A stretch of DNA of 64,000 bases from Actinomyces sp. oral taxon 171 str. F0337 (GTDB lineage: Bacteria > Actinomycetota > Actinomycetes > Actinomycetales > Actinomycetaceae): positions 2,728,001 through 2,792,000 of the forward strand of contig NZ_CP040005.1 of the NCBI RefSeq assembly GCF_005696555.1. Direction: 5' to 3'. A program made the position numbers and the translations under genes. The notes beneath the pieces are model-generated. The model saw nothing but the letters and a program-made list of their open reading frames with translations, was not told the origin of the DNA and did not search any database. Below, in pieces: positions 8,673 to 18,700 of the stretch (its first letter is position 1; each line of letters begins with the position of its first letter).

Positions 8673-9829
8673 GCCGGGGCCGGGCGGATGGCGCCCGGGT
8701 TCTCGTGGCCCACCCCTCCCCCGACCTGTACGGCTCGGACTGGCAGCTGGTGGAGACCATTCACGGACTCATCGAGACCGGTCACGAGGTCCTGGTGGCT
8801 CTGCCCCAGGACGGCCCCCTGGTCGGGGTGCTGCGCGACGCCGGCGCCCGCGTGGCCGTCATGCCCTTCACGGTCCTGCGCAAGGCCCTGCTGAGCCCCA
8901 CAGGTCTGACGAAGCTGTCCGCGCAGGCAGCCCCGGAGATCGCCCGCCTGCGGGCAGTCATCCGCGCCAGCCGCGCCGAGGCGGTCCTCACCAACACGGT
9001 GACGATCCCCTGGTGGCCGGTGGCCGCGAGCGCGGCAGGCATCCCGGTGCTGGCCCATGTGCACGAGGCCGAGGACACCCAGCGTCGGGTCATCCGCGCC
9101 GGGCTCAACGCCCCGCTTCTGGCGGCATCTCGGATCGTGGCGAACTCCGGGGCGGCCCGCGACGCGCTCCTGGACGCCCAGCCGCGCCTGGCCTCGCGTA
9201 CGGAGGTGGTCCATAACGGAGTCGCCGGACCGGACCGGCCTCTGGAGCCGCTGCGTACCCGGCGGCCCGGCGACTCCTTCCGGATCGCCATGGTGGGCCG
9301 ACTGTCCCCGCGCAAGGGTGTGGACGTGGCTCTCGATGCCGTCGGGCTGCTGCGGCGCTCGGGGGTGGACGCCTCCCTGAGCGTGTGCGGCTCGGTCTTC
9401 CCCGGCTACGAGTGGTACGAGGCCGAGCTGCGTGAGCGCGCCGGTCAGGATGATCTGACGGGGCACGTCGAGCTGCTGGGCTATGTGCACCCCACCTGGC
9501 CGGTGCTGGAGGCGGCCGACGCCGTCGTCGTGCCCTCCCGGGCCGAGCCCTTCGGGAACACCGCGGTCGAGGCGATGCACGCGGCCCGACCGCTCGTGGC
9601 CTCTCGGGTCCAGGGCCTGGCCGAGGTCGTCACCGACTCGGTGACCGGCCTGCTCGTGCCTGCCGACGACGCGCAGGCCCTGGCCTATGCCCTCGGATCC
9701 CTGGCGGCCGACCCGGAGCTGGCCGGTCGACTGGCCCAGCAGGGCGAGCGCGAGGCTGCCGAGCGGTTCTCCGTGGCCGGGTACCGCGCCACCATGACCC
9801 GGATCGTCGACGAGCTCCTCAAGCGCTGA
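8669..9829 (+). CDS. GT4-family glycosyltransferase
   Basis: A 386-residue group-1 glycosyltransferase starting at a GTG that overlaps the previous stop (GTGA). The C-terminal Rossmann half starts at RIAMVGRLSPRKGVDVALDA. The nucleotide-sugar EX7E signature is present as E293-PFGNTAV-E301. The N-terminal half reads VLVAHPSPDLYGSDWQLVETI, matching GT4 enzymes of cell-surface polysaccharide clusters. It probably extends the glycan started by the upstream enzymes; donor and acceptor are unknown. Confidence 0.88.
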   Translation: MSRGRADGARVLVAHPSPDLYGSDWQLVETIHGLIETGHEVLVALPQDGPLVGVLRDAGARVAVMPFTVLRKALLSPTGLTKLSAQAAPEIARLRAVIRASRAEAVLTNTVTIPWWPVAASAAGIPVLAHVHEAEDTQRRVIRAGLNAPLLAASRIVANSGAARDALLDAQPRLASRTEVVHNGVAGPDRPLEPLRTRRPGDSFRIAMVGRLSPRKGVDVALDAVGLLRRSGVDASLSVCGSVFPGYEWYEAELRERAGQDDLTGHVELLGYVHPTWPVLEAADAVVVPSRAEPFGNTAVEAMHAARPLVASRVQGLAEVVTDSVTGLLVPADDAQALAYALGSLAADPELAGRLAQQGEREAAERFSVAGYRATMTRIVDELLKR

Positions 9830-9999
9830 GACCCTGGTTCACCGGGGCGTGCGGGATGGATGCTCGAAGGCGTGGACGGGTCTCACGGGAACGCCGCACG
9901 GAGGGGGCGGCGCGGATGGTTGCCGCAAGCGCCTATCCCGCCCGACCCCGCCGCGATCCCACCGACGGGCATCGGGCCCGCTGACCGAGCCGCGCGACG

Positions 10000-10905
10000 T
10001 CAGCGTCGGGCGGGGCGCAGCGGGTCCTCGGCCAGTCCCAGGGACAGGCTGAGCTCGCCCTCCAGGGGCTGGTCGGGCCGCTCGAAGGGGACGACGCCGT
10101 CGCACAGGAAGACGGCCATCTCCACGAAGCTGGAGAAGGAGGCTCCGATGAGGTGCTGGGAGCTGGCCAGCAGGTAGAGGTCGATCAGGCCCGAGCGCAC
10201 GCCCTTGACGGTGTTGTATCCGCCCTTGTCGGTCAGGAAGACGCAGCCGTCGAACTCTCCGGCCAGCTGCTCCTGGGCCTCGGGGGTGTCGCAGGACAGG
10301 AAGAAGGGGACGTCGGGATGGTCGGCGCGGATCTGGCGCATCCGGTTGGCGAACCACTCCACCGGTGAGGACTCGATGGTCTTGGCGTGGGAGACCGCGT
10401 GGGTGCGCACCTGGATGCCGACGTAGGGGCGCCCCCGCAGGTGGGTGTCATAGATGGAGCGGACCTCATCGGCGATCTCATCGACGGGGGTGAGCTCGCG
10501 CAGCCGCTCGGTCCAGGGTCGCGGCCCGGTGGGTGTGGCCCCCTTCTCGGCTTCTCCCCTCCAGGCCGGGTCCTCCCAGGTGACGGGCAGGCCGTGGGAG
10601 TGGATCTGCCACAGGTGGCGGCGGCGCAGCTCCGCGGTGATCCGGACGCCCTTGGGCTGGCGGTACCGGGCCAGGGGAAGGAGCGCCCGGGAAGTCAGAC
10701 GCGACACCGACGTGCCCCCTTCGAAGCGCCACAGCTCATCCATCCGGGGGCCGAAGTACTCGTCCGTGCTCCACACGTAGTAGAGGTCGCGGCCCTCGAC
10801 CCGGGCGAGCTCCTGGGCGGACAGCAGCGCGCGCACACGGTTGCCCAGTCCGTCCTTGCGTCCCGTATAGACCAGTAGCGCCTTGCGGCCGGTAAGCAGA
10901 GACAT
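10000..10905 (-). CDS. Fucosyltransferase-fold (NodZ/POFUT-like) glycosyltransferase
   Basis: A 301-residue protein. The N-terminus KALLVYTGRKDGLGNRVRAL fits the G-x-GN-x-R start of GT23/GT11-like folds. The later motif RPYVGIQVRTHAVSHAKT resembles the GDP-sugar-binding H/R-x-R segment, and a C-terminal block (DLYLLASSQHLIGASFSSFVE) corresponds to the family's conserved final motif. ATG 10905 has AAGGA upstream. It is convergent with the GT4 gene and is followed by 169 bases with no clear terminator. It likely transfers a deoxyhexose or similar sugar from a GDP donor, but donor specificity is inferred from fold only. Confidence 0.65.
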   Translation of the reverse strand: MSLLTGRKALLVYTGRKDGLGNRVRALLSAQELARVEGRDLYYVWSTDEYFGPRMDELWRFEGGTSVSRLTSRALLPLARYRQPKGVRITAELRRRHLWQIHSHGLPVTWEDPAWRGEAEKGATPTGPRPWTERLRELTPVDEIADEVRSIYDTHLRGRPYVGIQVRTHAVSHAKTIESSPVEWFANRMRQIRADHPDVPFFLSCDTPEAQEQLAGEFDGCVFLTDKGGYNTVKGVRSGLIDLYLLASSQHLIGASFSSFVEMAVFLCDGVVPFERPDQPLEGELSLSLGLAEDPLRPARR

Positions 10906-10975
10906 GAGATTCCTTAACAGAAGGTTGAGAGAGGATTGGTGGCGATCTCGGCGGGAGTGCCGGCGAGGCGATGAG

Positions 10976-11710
10976 CTACTGGAGGTCGTTGCGCAGGTCG
11001 CGGTACCACTTGGGCAGGGCCAGAGCGACGTAGCCCACGTACCCCAGGAGCATGATGCCGTACACCCACAGGAAGACCGTGGGGGCGAAGCGGGTCATGA
11101 GCACGAAGCACATGAGCCCGTAGTCCGTGGGGGCCGACAGGACCGACTTGATGATGCCGGGACGGGCCTCGTCCTTAGCCAGGGGCGTCCCACCGTGATA
11201 ACGCAGCTGATAGGTCAGAATGTAACTGAAGAAGTGAATATTCTGAACCGCTCCGAAAGCAAGCGGAATAAGCAGAACCGGGGGCGGTAATTCCGCAAAT
11301 CGGAACAGTGAGATCGCAATGGCTCCATGAATTGTCGAGAGCTTAATAACGTCTGCGACATGGTCGAGCCATTCACCGGCTTTCGAGCCGCCATTGCGCA
11401 ATCTTGCCAACTGCCCGTCAGCGGCGTCGAGGGCGTACCCGAACATGAGCAGCAGGGCGGTCGCCACAGCGGACACGACCGTAGGACGCCATAGGGCGAT
11501 GAGAGCGATGCCGCTGTAGGTGCACAGTGCCGACAGGACCGTCACCTGGTCCGGGGTCGCGCCCAGCCGGTGGGCTATCGCGGCCAGGACCCGGCCCGCG
11601 GGGCGGTTGATGATGCGGGAGTAGAGGGGGGCACCGGCCTTGGACTTCTGAGCCCGGGACAGGGCTCTGATGTTCTCGGCGATGGTGGGGGAACCAGCAG
11701 GGGAGCTCAT
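10976..11710 (-). CDS. CDP-alcohol phosphatidyltransferase family integral membrane protein
   Basis: A 244-residue protein carrying the complete family signature: D95, D98, G99, A102, R103, G112, D116 and D120, i.e. D-x2-DG-x2-AR-x8-G-x3-D-x3-D. Several membrane helices surround it. Such enzymes transfer a phospho-alcohol from a CDP-linked donor using two metal ions. ATG 11710 is preceded by AAGGAG; the open frame upstream is unlikely to be coding. Its placement in a glycan cluster that also has a TagD-like cytidylyltransferase (15306) suggests a polyol- or inositol-phosphate modification rather than bulk phospholipid synthesis. That is inference; an ordinary lipid role remains possible. Confidence 0.85.
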   Translation of the reverse strand: MSSPAGSPTIAENIRALSRAQKSKAGAPLYSRIINRPAGRVLAAIAHRLGATPDQVTVLSALCTYSGIALIALWRPTVVSAVATALLLMFGYALDAADGQLARLRNGGSKAGEWLDHVADVIKLSTIHGAIAISLFRFAELPPPVLLIPLAFGAVQNIHFFSYILTYQLRYHGGTPLAKDEARPGIIKSVLSAPTDYGLMCFVLMTRFAPTVFLWVYGIMLLGYVGYVALALPKWYRDLRNDLQ

Positions 11711-11878
11711 GAGGCTTCTCCTTGAGTGGGGCCCGGGGAACCGGGCCGGGTCGTGGACAGATAAGGAACGGCGGATGAGACAGTCAGGGAACGTCGGGCA
11801 GCGATCGAGTGCCGGGACGCGGCGCCGACTCCCGGGCTGCATGAGCCGGCTCGGTGCCGCCCGCCGACGAGGAGGGAG

Positions 11879-13411
11879 TCACTGCTGCGCCAACTCTCGA
11901 CGGCGCCTGGCCACGTCTCGGCGCACCCACCAGGCATACGGGAGGATCTGGCACAGGATCACTGAGATCACCGAGCCCAGGATAGGTCCGGCGGCGTCGA
12001 AGGGCCCAATGAGGACCCAGGAGACGGCGAGGTTCATCGGCACCAGAACGAGGACTGGGATGACCTGGAACTGCAGTCCGCGCGGGTCGGTCATGTACAT
12101 GCCCAGCGGCTGCTTACCGGCCTCGACGGCGACGTAGGCGGCGAAGGCCCATACGAGTACAGAGGGCAGAACGACCTCGCCTCCGGACATGACCCGAGCG
12201 GCCCAGGGCGTGATGGCGACGAGGGCAAGAGCCAGGAGGAAGCCGCCCCCGCTGAAGGCGATGGCCGGCTTGAAGGGACTCTCGATGCGTTTGTCGGCCC
12301 GAGCTTTGGCGAACATGGGCCACATGGCGACGCCGGCCGCCATGACGGTCTGGGTCAGCATGTTGAACAGCCTGTTGGCCAGGCCGTACTCAGCCAGGGC
12401 TTGGGACTGACCCAGGTGGGACAGGAGGAGCTGGTCGGTCTGGAAGGCGATCGGGATGGCCAGGGACTGGAGGAGCTGAGGGCCCGCGGTGTTGACGATG
12501 CGAACCCCTCGCACGCTGCGCAGATGCGGCACATCCTTGAGGGCCTCCCTGAACAGGGGGCGGGTGGCGCGCCAGGCGACGACGATGCAGATGACCGACA
12601 CCAGGGCGTTGGCGATGTAGGAGTAGATGGACACGGCGTTGCCGCGCCCCAGGCCGGTGACGATGGCCAGCAGCAGGAAGCAGGACATGGCCGGGGAGAC
12701 GACTCCCTGGCTGATGACCTGCGTGGCCGATCGCCCCAGGCCGATGATGACTCGCTGCCCCACGGACAGCGGCAGGGCCGCGGCGTAGATGATGAGGCAG
12801 ACGGTGACCGTGGGCCCGCCGCCCTCCATGAGCTTGTCCCCCAGCAGCCAGGGCCAGCCCCCCAGCAGCATGACGACGATACCGATCGTGCTGATGGCCA
12901 GCGCGGAGCCGAGCAGCACCCGGACGGCGGTGGTGATCGTGCGTCGCACGGTCGAGTCGTGGGCCGGGTCGCTCGAGCTCGCCACCGTGTTGAGGATGAC
13001 CGCGCCAATGCCCAGGTCGGTGAAGGGCATGAGGGTGGGGAAGGTGGCCAGCAGGTTGTACTGGGCGAAGGCGTCGGCCCCGAAGTGCCTGATGATGAGA
13101 CTGGTGTTGACCAGCCCGAAGACGCCGGACACCCCCATGACCACCACTTTGGCCACGGCTGTGGTTCCCACAGACGACCAGCTGGCACCCGACGACGATC
13201 CGCGCTTGAGGACCCCGCCGAGCCGCGGCAGCGACGAGCGGCGAGAGGCCCGGGGCGAGGCCGTCGCAGCACCCGCCTCAACCATCGAGGCACTTGCGGC
13301 GCCTGAGATATCCGCAGATCGCCGGCGGTCGGCGGCCCCCGGCGAGGCATCGCCCTCCGCAGCGGCCGACTCGGGGGTCGGCACAGGCACCGAAGAACTC
13401 GACTGGGTCAC
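11879..13411 (-). CDS. Wzx-type polysaccharide flippase (MATE/MOP superfamily)
   Basis: A 510-residue polytopic membrane protein. A Ser/Ala-rich cytoplasmic leader of about 85 residues precedes 12-14 predicted helices. Sequence such as VVVMGVSGVFGLVNTSLIIRH and FTDLGIGAVILNTVA is typical of polysaccharide-biosynthesis flippases. ATG 13411 has AGGAG at four bases. It sits upstream of the CDP-alcohol transferase and the fucosyltransferase-like gene on the same strand, with short gaps, so the three may be one transcript. It would move the lipid-linked repeat unit across the membrane. Confidence 0.85.
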   Translation of the reverse strand: MTQSSSSVPVPTPESAAAEGDASPGAADRRRSADISGAASASMVEAGAATASPRASRRSSLPRLGGVLKRGSSSGASWSSVGTTAVAKVVVMGVSGVFGLVNTSLIIRHFGADAFAQYNLLATFPTLMPFTDLGIGAVILNTVASSSDPAHDSTVRRTITTAVRVLLGSALAISTIGIVVMLLGGWPWLLGDKLMEGGGPTVTVCLIIYAAALPLSVGQRVIIGLGRSATQVISQGVVSPAMSCFLLLAIVTGLGRGNAVSIYSYIANALVSVICIVVAWRATRPLFREALKDVPHLRSVRGVRIVNTAGPQLLQSLAIPIAFQTDQLLLSHLGQSQALAEYGLANRLFNMLTQTVMAAGVAMWPMFAKARADKRIESPFKPAIAFSGGGFLLALALVAITPWAARVMSGGEVVLPSVLVWAFAAYVAVEAGKQPLGMYMTDPRGLQFQVIPVLVLVPMNLAVSWVLIGPFDAAGPILGSVISVILCQILPYAWWVRRDVARRRRELAQQ

Positions 13412-13848
13412 ATCGCACTCCTGGATGTTGTAGGAAGATCACAATCCGGTATCGGGAAGACACCTGAAGACAGGCATGAGAGTAGCCGCATCAGGACCGG
13501 CAACCTGCTATCTTTTGTTTATCGACTTGTGACATTGACCGACCCCCACCCACCCCCCTTGGCACAACCCCAGCAAACCGGTCCTGACCAGCCGAAACGG
13601 CATCCACTGGGAGAACCCTGAAAAGTCTCTCATAGATACATTGAGGCCTCTGTATCGTTGCGCGCCTGTAACATACAGTCACTTCAGAAACACCTCGACT
13701 CCTCATCTTGCCCCTGCGATCTTGGCCACTTCCCACAAATAACGTCCGCAAGAGTTAGTAGCATTCTAAAACGCTGCTGTTCACGACGCCCCGTCACTGC
13801 TAGCCGACCAGTTATTGCCCACCCACGATCATCCCTGCGGAGTCCACC
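13412..13848. other. Divergent promoter region of the glycan cluster
   Basis: 437 bases between the flippase (minus) and sugar transferase (plus), noticeably more AT-rich than its flanks. A possible -10 (TAGCAT, about 13759) faces the plus strand. There is also a long pyrimidine-rich run around 13540-13560. No ORF with coding character was seen. Confidence 0.5.
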
Positions 13849-15306
13849 TTGTCTAGTTCGACCCTGACACTGCCCCAGCGCGAGCAGCACCGGCGTCCCT
13901 CGACAGCAGCAGCCGACGCCACCTCCCCCACAGCCGCTCCGCGCAGCCCCTGGGCGCGCACGCGCCGTGACCTCGTCATCTGGCTCGTCCTATCCGACCT
14001 CTTCGCCGTCGCCGCTCCCTTCTGGCTCGCCCTCCTGGGTGGCCACCTGCCACTGGTCTGGTCCGCAGCCGCTGTGGGCACCACCATGGTGCTCGTCGCC
14101 TGGTTCCTGGGAGCCCTCGGCATCGACGCCGTTGAGCAGGCCGGCCCTGGCACGGGCCGTTTCGTCGCCGCCGCCGCCGTGAGCCTGCCCGTGGCCCTGC
14201 TTCTGGCCGACCTGTCCGGAGTTGCCCGGACCACTCTGCTGGCCACTCTGGCGGCCCAGCTCCTCCTCGCCGTCGCCGGTCGCTCCATCGAGTCCGGGTG
14301 GCTGCACCGCCGCCGCCTCGAGGGGCACGCCCTGCGTCGCACCCTCATCGTCATGGGGTCGGGTTCCCAGCCCATGCTCACCCAGCTGCGCCGCCACCCC
14401 ATGGACGGCTTCCTCATCGTGGGCTACCTGTCCTCGGGACAGGACCGCGCCTTCCACTCGGCCGAGCCCGTGCGCAGCCCCCAGCACATCGCCCAGACCC
14501 TGCACGCCGAGCGCATCGACGCCGTCATGACGGTCGGCTCGGTCCTCCCCGAGGACCTGGTCACCCTCATGCGCGGCCTGGAGAACACTCAGGTGCGGCT
14601 CGTCATCGCCCCCGGCCTGCAGGACGTCGTGCCCGGGCGCATGCGGGCCCTGACCGTCACCCACGGCTGGACCGGCCTCATCGCCGTCAAGACCCGCCGC
14701 ACCCGCGCCGTCGGCAAGGCCCTGTTCGACCGCCTCGCCGGAGCCATCGGGCTGGCCCTCATCTCGCCGCTGCTGGCGGCCACCGCGATCGCCATCCGCA
14801 TCGACTCCCCCGGCCCGGTCTTCTACACCCAGACCCGCGTGGGCCAGGACGGCAAGCCCTTCACCATGTGGAAGTTCCGTTCCATGTACATCGACTCCGA
14901 CGTGCGCCGCGCATCGGTGGTCAGGGCCGGTGGCGACGCCGGCAACGAGGTCATGTTCAAGGACCGCCAGGACCCGCGCATCACCCGTGTGGGCCGCTGG
15001 ATCCGCCGTCTGTCGATCGACGAGCTGCCCCAGCTCATCAACGTCGTGCGCGGAGACATGAGCCTGGTAGGGCCCCGTCCGGCGCTTCCCGTCGAGGTCG
15101 CCAAGTACGACGCCGAGGCGCTGCGTCGTCTCCTGGTCAAGCCCGGGCTGACCGGCCTGTGGCAGATCTCCGGACGATCGGACCTGTCCTGGGCCTCGAC
15201 CGTGGCCTTGGACCGTCACTACGTGGAGAACCGGGGCGGAGCCCTGGACGCGAAGATCTTCGCTGGAACGCTGCGCGCGGTTATCGGCGGAAAGGGAGCC
15301 TACTGA
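13849..15306 (+). CDS. Polyprenyl-phosphate sugar-1-phosphate transferase (WbaP/WcaJ type)
   Basis: A 485-residue membrane enzyme that starts lipid-linked glycan synthesis by moving a sugar-1-phosphate to undecaprenyl phosphate. TTG 13849 with GCGGAG upstream is the best start. Four to five N-terminal helices (about 38-150) are followed by a CoA-binding-like soluble domain. The C-terminal catalytic domain (about 285-485) starts with KALFDRLAGAIGLALISPL. It contains FYTQTRVGQDGKPF, MWKFRSM, LSIDELPQLINVVRGDMS, LVGPRP and KPGLTGLWQISGRS, all conserved in the bacterial sugar transferase family. Its stop overlaps the cytidylyltransferase start. Confidence 0.92.
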   Translation: MSSSTLTLPQREQHRRPSTAAADATSPTAAPRSPWARTRRDLVIWLVLSDLFAVAAPFWLALLGGHLPLVWSAAAVGTTMVLVAWFLGALGIDAVEQAGPGTGRFVAAAAVSLPVALLLADLSGVARTTLLATLAAQLLLAVAGRSIESGWLHRRRLEGHALRRTLIVMGSGSQPMLTQLRRHPMDGFLIVGYLSSGQDRAFHSAEPVRSPQHIAQTLHAERIDAVMTVGSVLPEDLVTLMRGLENTQVRLVIAPGLQDVVPGRMRALTVTHGWTGLIAVKTRRTRAVGKALFDRLAGAIGLALISPLLAATAIAIRIDSPGPVFYTQTRVGQDGKPFTMWKFRSMYIDSDVRRASVVRAGGDAGNEVMFKDRQDPRITRVGRWIRRLSIDELPQLINVVRGDMSLVGPRPALPVEVAKYDAEALRRLLVKPGLTGLWQISGRSDLSWASTVALDRHYVENRGGALDAKIFAGTLRAVIGGKGAY

Positions 15307-15746
15307 TGATCACCGGCTACGTCCCCGGCGGCTTCGACATGCTGCACGTGGGGCACCTCAACATCCTCACCGAGGCGGCCAAGCGCTGCGACCACCTCAT
15401 CGCGGGGGTCGCCACCGACGAGTCGCTGGAGCGGATGAAGGGACGCGGCCCGATCGTGCCCCTGGCCGAGCGCATGGCCATGGTGGCCGCCCTGCGCATG
15501 GTGGACTCCGTGGTTCCCGACTACGACCAGGACAAGCGCCTGGCCTGGAAGCGCTCTCCCTTCGACGTGCTGTTCAAGGGCACCGACTGGGAGGGCACGG
15601 ACAAGGGACGCCGCCTGGAGGCCGAGATGGCCGAGGTCGGGGCCTCGGTGATCTACCTGCCCTACACCCCCACCACCTCCTCAACGATGCTGCGACGCAC
15701 CCTCGTCCAGGAGGTCGCCTCCCGTAGTCCCCAAGGGGCCCAGTGA
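15306..15746 (+). CDS. TagD/GCT-like nucleotidyltransferase (probable CDP-glycerol or CDP-polyol synthase)
   Basis: A 146-residue enzyme with the cytidylyltransferase signature GGFDMLHVGHLNIL (H-x-G-H). It also has DVLFKGTDWEGT, equivalent to the GDDWEGK loop of glycerol-3-phosphate cytidylyltransferase, and a C-terminal TSST motif. ATG 15306 overlaps the previous stop by one base and its own stop overlaps the next GTG. Length and motifs match GCT. It presumably activates a polyol phosphate with CTP for the phosphotransferase at 10976-11710. Substrate could be glycerol-, ribitol- or another alcohol-phosphate. Confidence 0.85.
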   Translation: MITGYVPGGFDMLHVGHLNILTEAAKRCDHLIAGVATDESLERMKGRGPIVPLAERMAMVAALRMVDSVVPDYDQDKRLAWKRSPFDVLFKGTDWEGTDKGRRLEAEMAEVGASVIYLPYTPTTSSTMLRRTLVQEVASRSPQGAQ

Positions 15747-18700
15747 CCACTTCACGTAGCGACTTCGAGACGCCCGACAACCCGTCGGGCGGCATCGACT
15801 CCGCCGCAGCCGCCCCCGGTGCCGGTGACGGCGGAGGCAACCGAACCGGCTCCGGCACCGCTCAGACCGAACCGTCCGCAACGGATCGCCCCGGTCTGCT
15901 CGCCCGCGCCGCGAACGCCCTGCGCCCCCGGCGGCGGACCAGGGCCGCCCAGTCCGACGGCGTTCAGGACGTCGGCTCGGGTCTCACCTCCGGCACCACC
16001 ACCTCCCGACTGGCTGCGACCTTCCGCATCCCCCAGTCGCGTGCTCAGCGCGTGCGACTGCGCAAGCGCATGTCGTCCCTGGCCGCCGTCGTGTGCGTCG
16101 CCGCCCTGGGAACGGCCGCCTGGCTCCACGACGGCGTGGCCCAGGCCGACCTGCACCTCAACGACGGCGGCGTATGGGTCACCTCCACCTCCAAGCACCT
16201 GGTGGCCCGCCTCAACTACCCCTCCCGCGAGGTCGACGGCACGATCCGCACCTCCTCGTCCTCCTTCGACGTCACCCAGAACGCCGAGGACGTCCTGGTC
16301 CCCGACTCCGGCGACGCCTCCGTCTCCTCGGTCGATCCCGCCCAGGTCGCCTTCTCCGGACGCACCCAGCTCACCAAGGGCGTGACCATCGCCCAGGGCG
16401 GGGACCGGGTCATGGCGGTCGACAAGGTGCAGGGCACCATCCGCGCCGCCAGGACCAAGTCGGCCGGCTCGCTGGCCGCGGCCGCCCCGGTGGTCACCGG
16501 CATGCCCGACGTCGTGGCCGCCATCGGCGTGGACGGCGCCATCCACGCCGTCTCGGCCACCAGCAAGTCACTGGTCTCCCTGGAGACCGACGACAAGGGC
16601 TGGAAGGAGGCCACGAACACCTCCCTGAAGCTGACCGCCGGCACCGATCTGGCCATCACCGCCGTCGGGGACCAGCCCGTGGTCCTTGAGCGCGGTACCG
16701 GCACCCTCCACCTGCCCGAGGGCAAGTCCGTCAGCCTGGGAGCCTCCGGCCTGGCACTCCAGCAGCCCGGTCCCGAGGCCGACTCGGTCCTGGTCGCCTC
16801 CCGCAACGAGCTCATCTCCATCCCCCTGGACGGGGGCAAGGTCACCAGGACGCCGTCGGCCAAGGAGGGCCCCACCCCCGAGGGCGTGCCCGCCCAGCCG
16901 GTGCGCCTGGGCAAGTGCGTCTACGCGGCCTGGTCCGGCTCGGGCCAGTTCGTGCGCAGCTGCTCGGGACTGTTCAGCGGCGGCACCGACACCGTTCACA
17001 ACGACAAGCTCGCCGCGTCCTCCGCCCCGGTCTTCCGGGTCAATCGCGACGCCATCGTGCTCAACGACCTGGACACGGGCTCGGTGTGGCTGCCCAACGA
17101 GGACCTCGTCCTCATCGAGGACTGGACGGACAAGACCGCCCAGACCGACGACAACGCCGATCAGAAGGATGACTCCGCCAACACCTCGGAGTCGCAGACG
17201 CCTCCGGAGCGCACCGAGGAGAACCACGCCCCCAAGGCGGTCGACGACAGCTTCGGCGTGCGTCCGGGCCGCTCCGCGCTCCTGCCCGTACTGGCCAATG
17301 ACTCCGATCCCGACGGCGACGTCCTCACCGCCACTCCCCAGGACAACGGCGGGTCGCTGACGGCCACCAAGGCCCAGGGCGGGCTGGCCCTGCGCATGGA
17401 CGTCCCGGACAACGCCTCCGGCAGCTACTCCGTGCCCTACACGGCCGACGACGGACGCGGCATGAGCGACTCCGCCGTCGCCACTGTTGACGTCCACGGC
17501 TGGGACGTCAACGACGCGCCGAAGCAGATCACCACCCCGACCCTCACGGTCGCCGAGAAGGCCTCCGGCTCCCTGGACGTGCTGGGTCACTGGCTGGACC
17601 CCGACGGGGACGACCTCTACCTGGTCTCCGCCCAGGGCGAGGGCCTGGACACCAAGGTCTCCAACGAGGGCACCGTCACAGTGCGAGAGCTGGGCGCAGG
17701 CACCGGCACCCGCGACCTGACCGTCACCGTCTCCGACGGCCAGAAGACCACCTCCGGCGTGGTCAAGGTCGACGTGCAGCCGGCCCAGTCGGCCAAGCCG
17801 ATCGCCAACGCCGACCACGTGCGCGTCGTGGCGGGATCCAAGGCGGTCGTCTCACCCCTGGACAACGACACCTCCCCATCCGGGGGGACCCTGCGACTGG
17901 CCGCCGTGCAGGAGGCCCCGGCCGGGACCTCGATCACCGTCGACCAGCAGGCCGGTGTCTTCACCTTCTCCACCGACGCGAACGCCCAGGCCCAGACCTA
18001 CTACCTCACCTACGACGTCATGGACGGGGCCAACACGGCGCAGGGCATCGTGCGCGTGGACGTCACCCCCAAGGCCGACGCCACCGTGCCGCCCGAGGCC
18101 GAGAACGACACCGCTCTGCTGCGCAACGGCGGCTCGACGACCATCGCCCCGCTCAACAACGACTTCGACCCCTCCGGGGGGATCCTGGTCCTGCAGTCGG
18201 TCAACGCCCCACCGGACTCCGGAGTCACCGTCACGGTCGTGGACCACTCCCTGCTTCAGATCACCGCTGCCAGCACCGTCCCGGCCAATCTGACGGTGGA
18301 CTACACCGTCACCAACGGCACCTCCAGCGCCACCGGGAAGGTCGCCATCGTCCCGGTGACCCAGTCACAGCCCCAGCCGCCGGTGGTCACCAACGACACC
18401 GCCGTCGTGCGCGCCGGCGACGTCGTCACCGTGCCGGTTCTGGACAACGACTCCTCCCCCGCGGGTCTCAACCTGTCGGTGGACTCCCAGGTCAGCCTCG
18501 TCGGCGACGAGCTGGGCACAGCCTGGGTCAGTGAGAACACCGTCCGCTTCCGCGCCGGCAACCAGCCCGGACGCACCTCCTACGCCTACACGGCCAAGGA
18601 CGATCAGGGGCAGAACGCCTCGGGCGTCCTCACCGTGGAGGTGCGAGCCCAGGACGCCGAGCACAACTCCGCGCCCTCACCGCGCAACCTGGAGGCCCGC

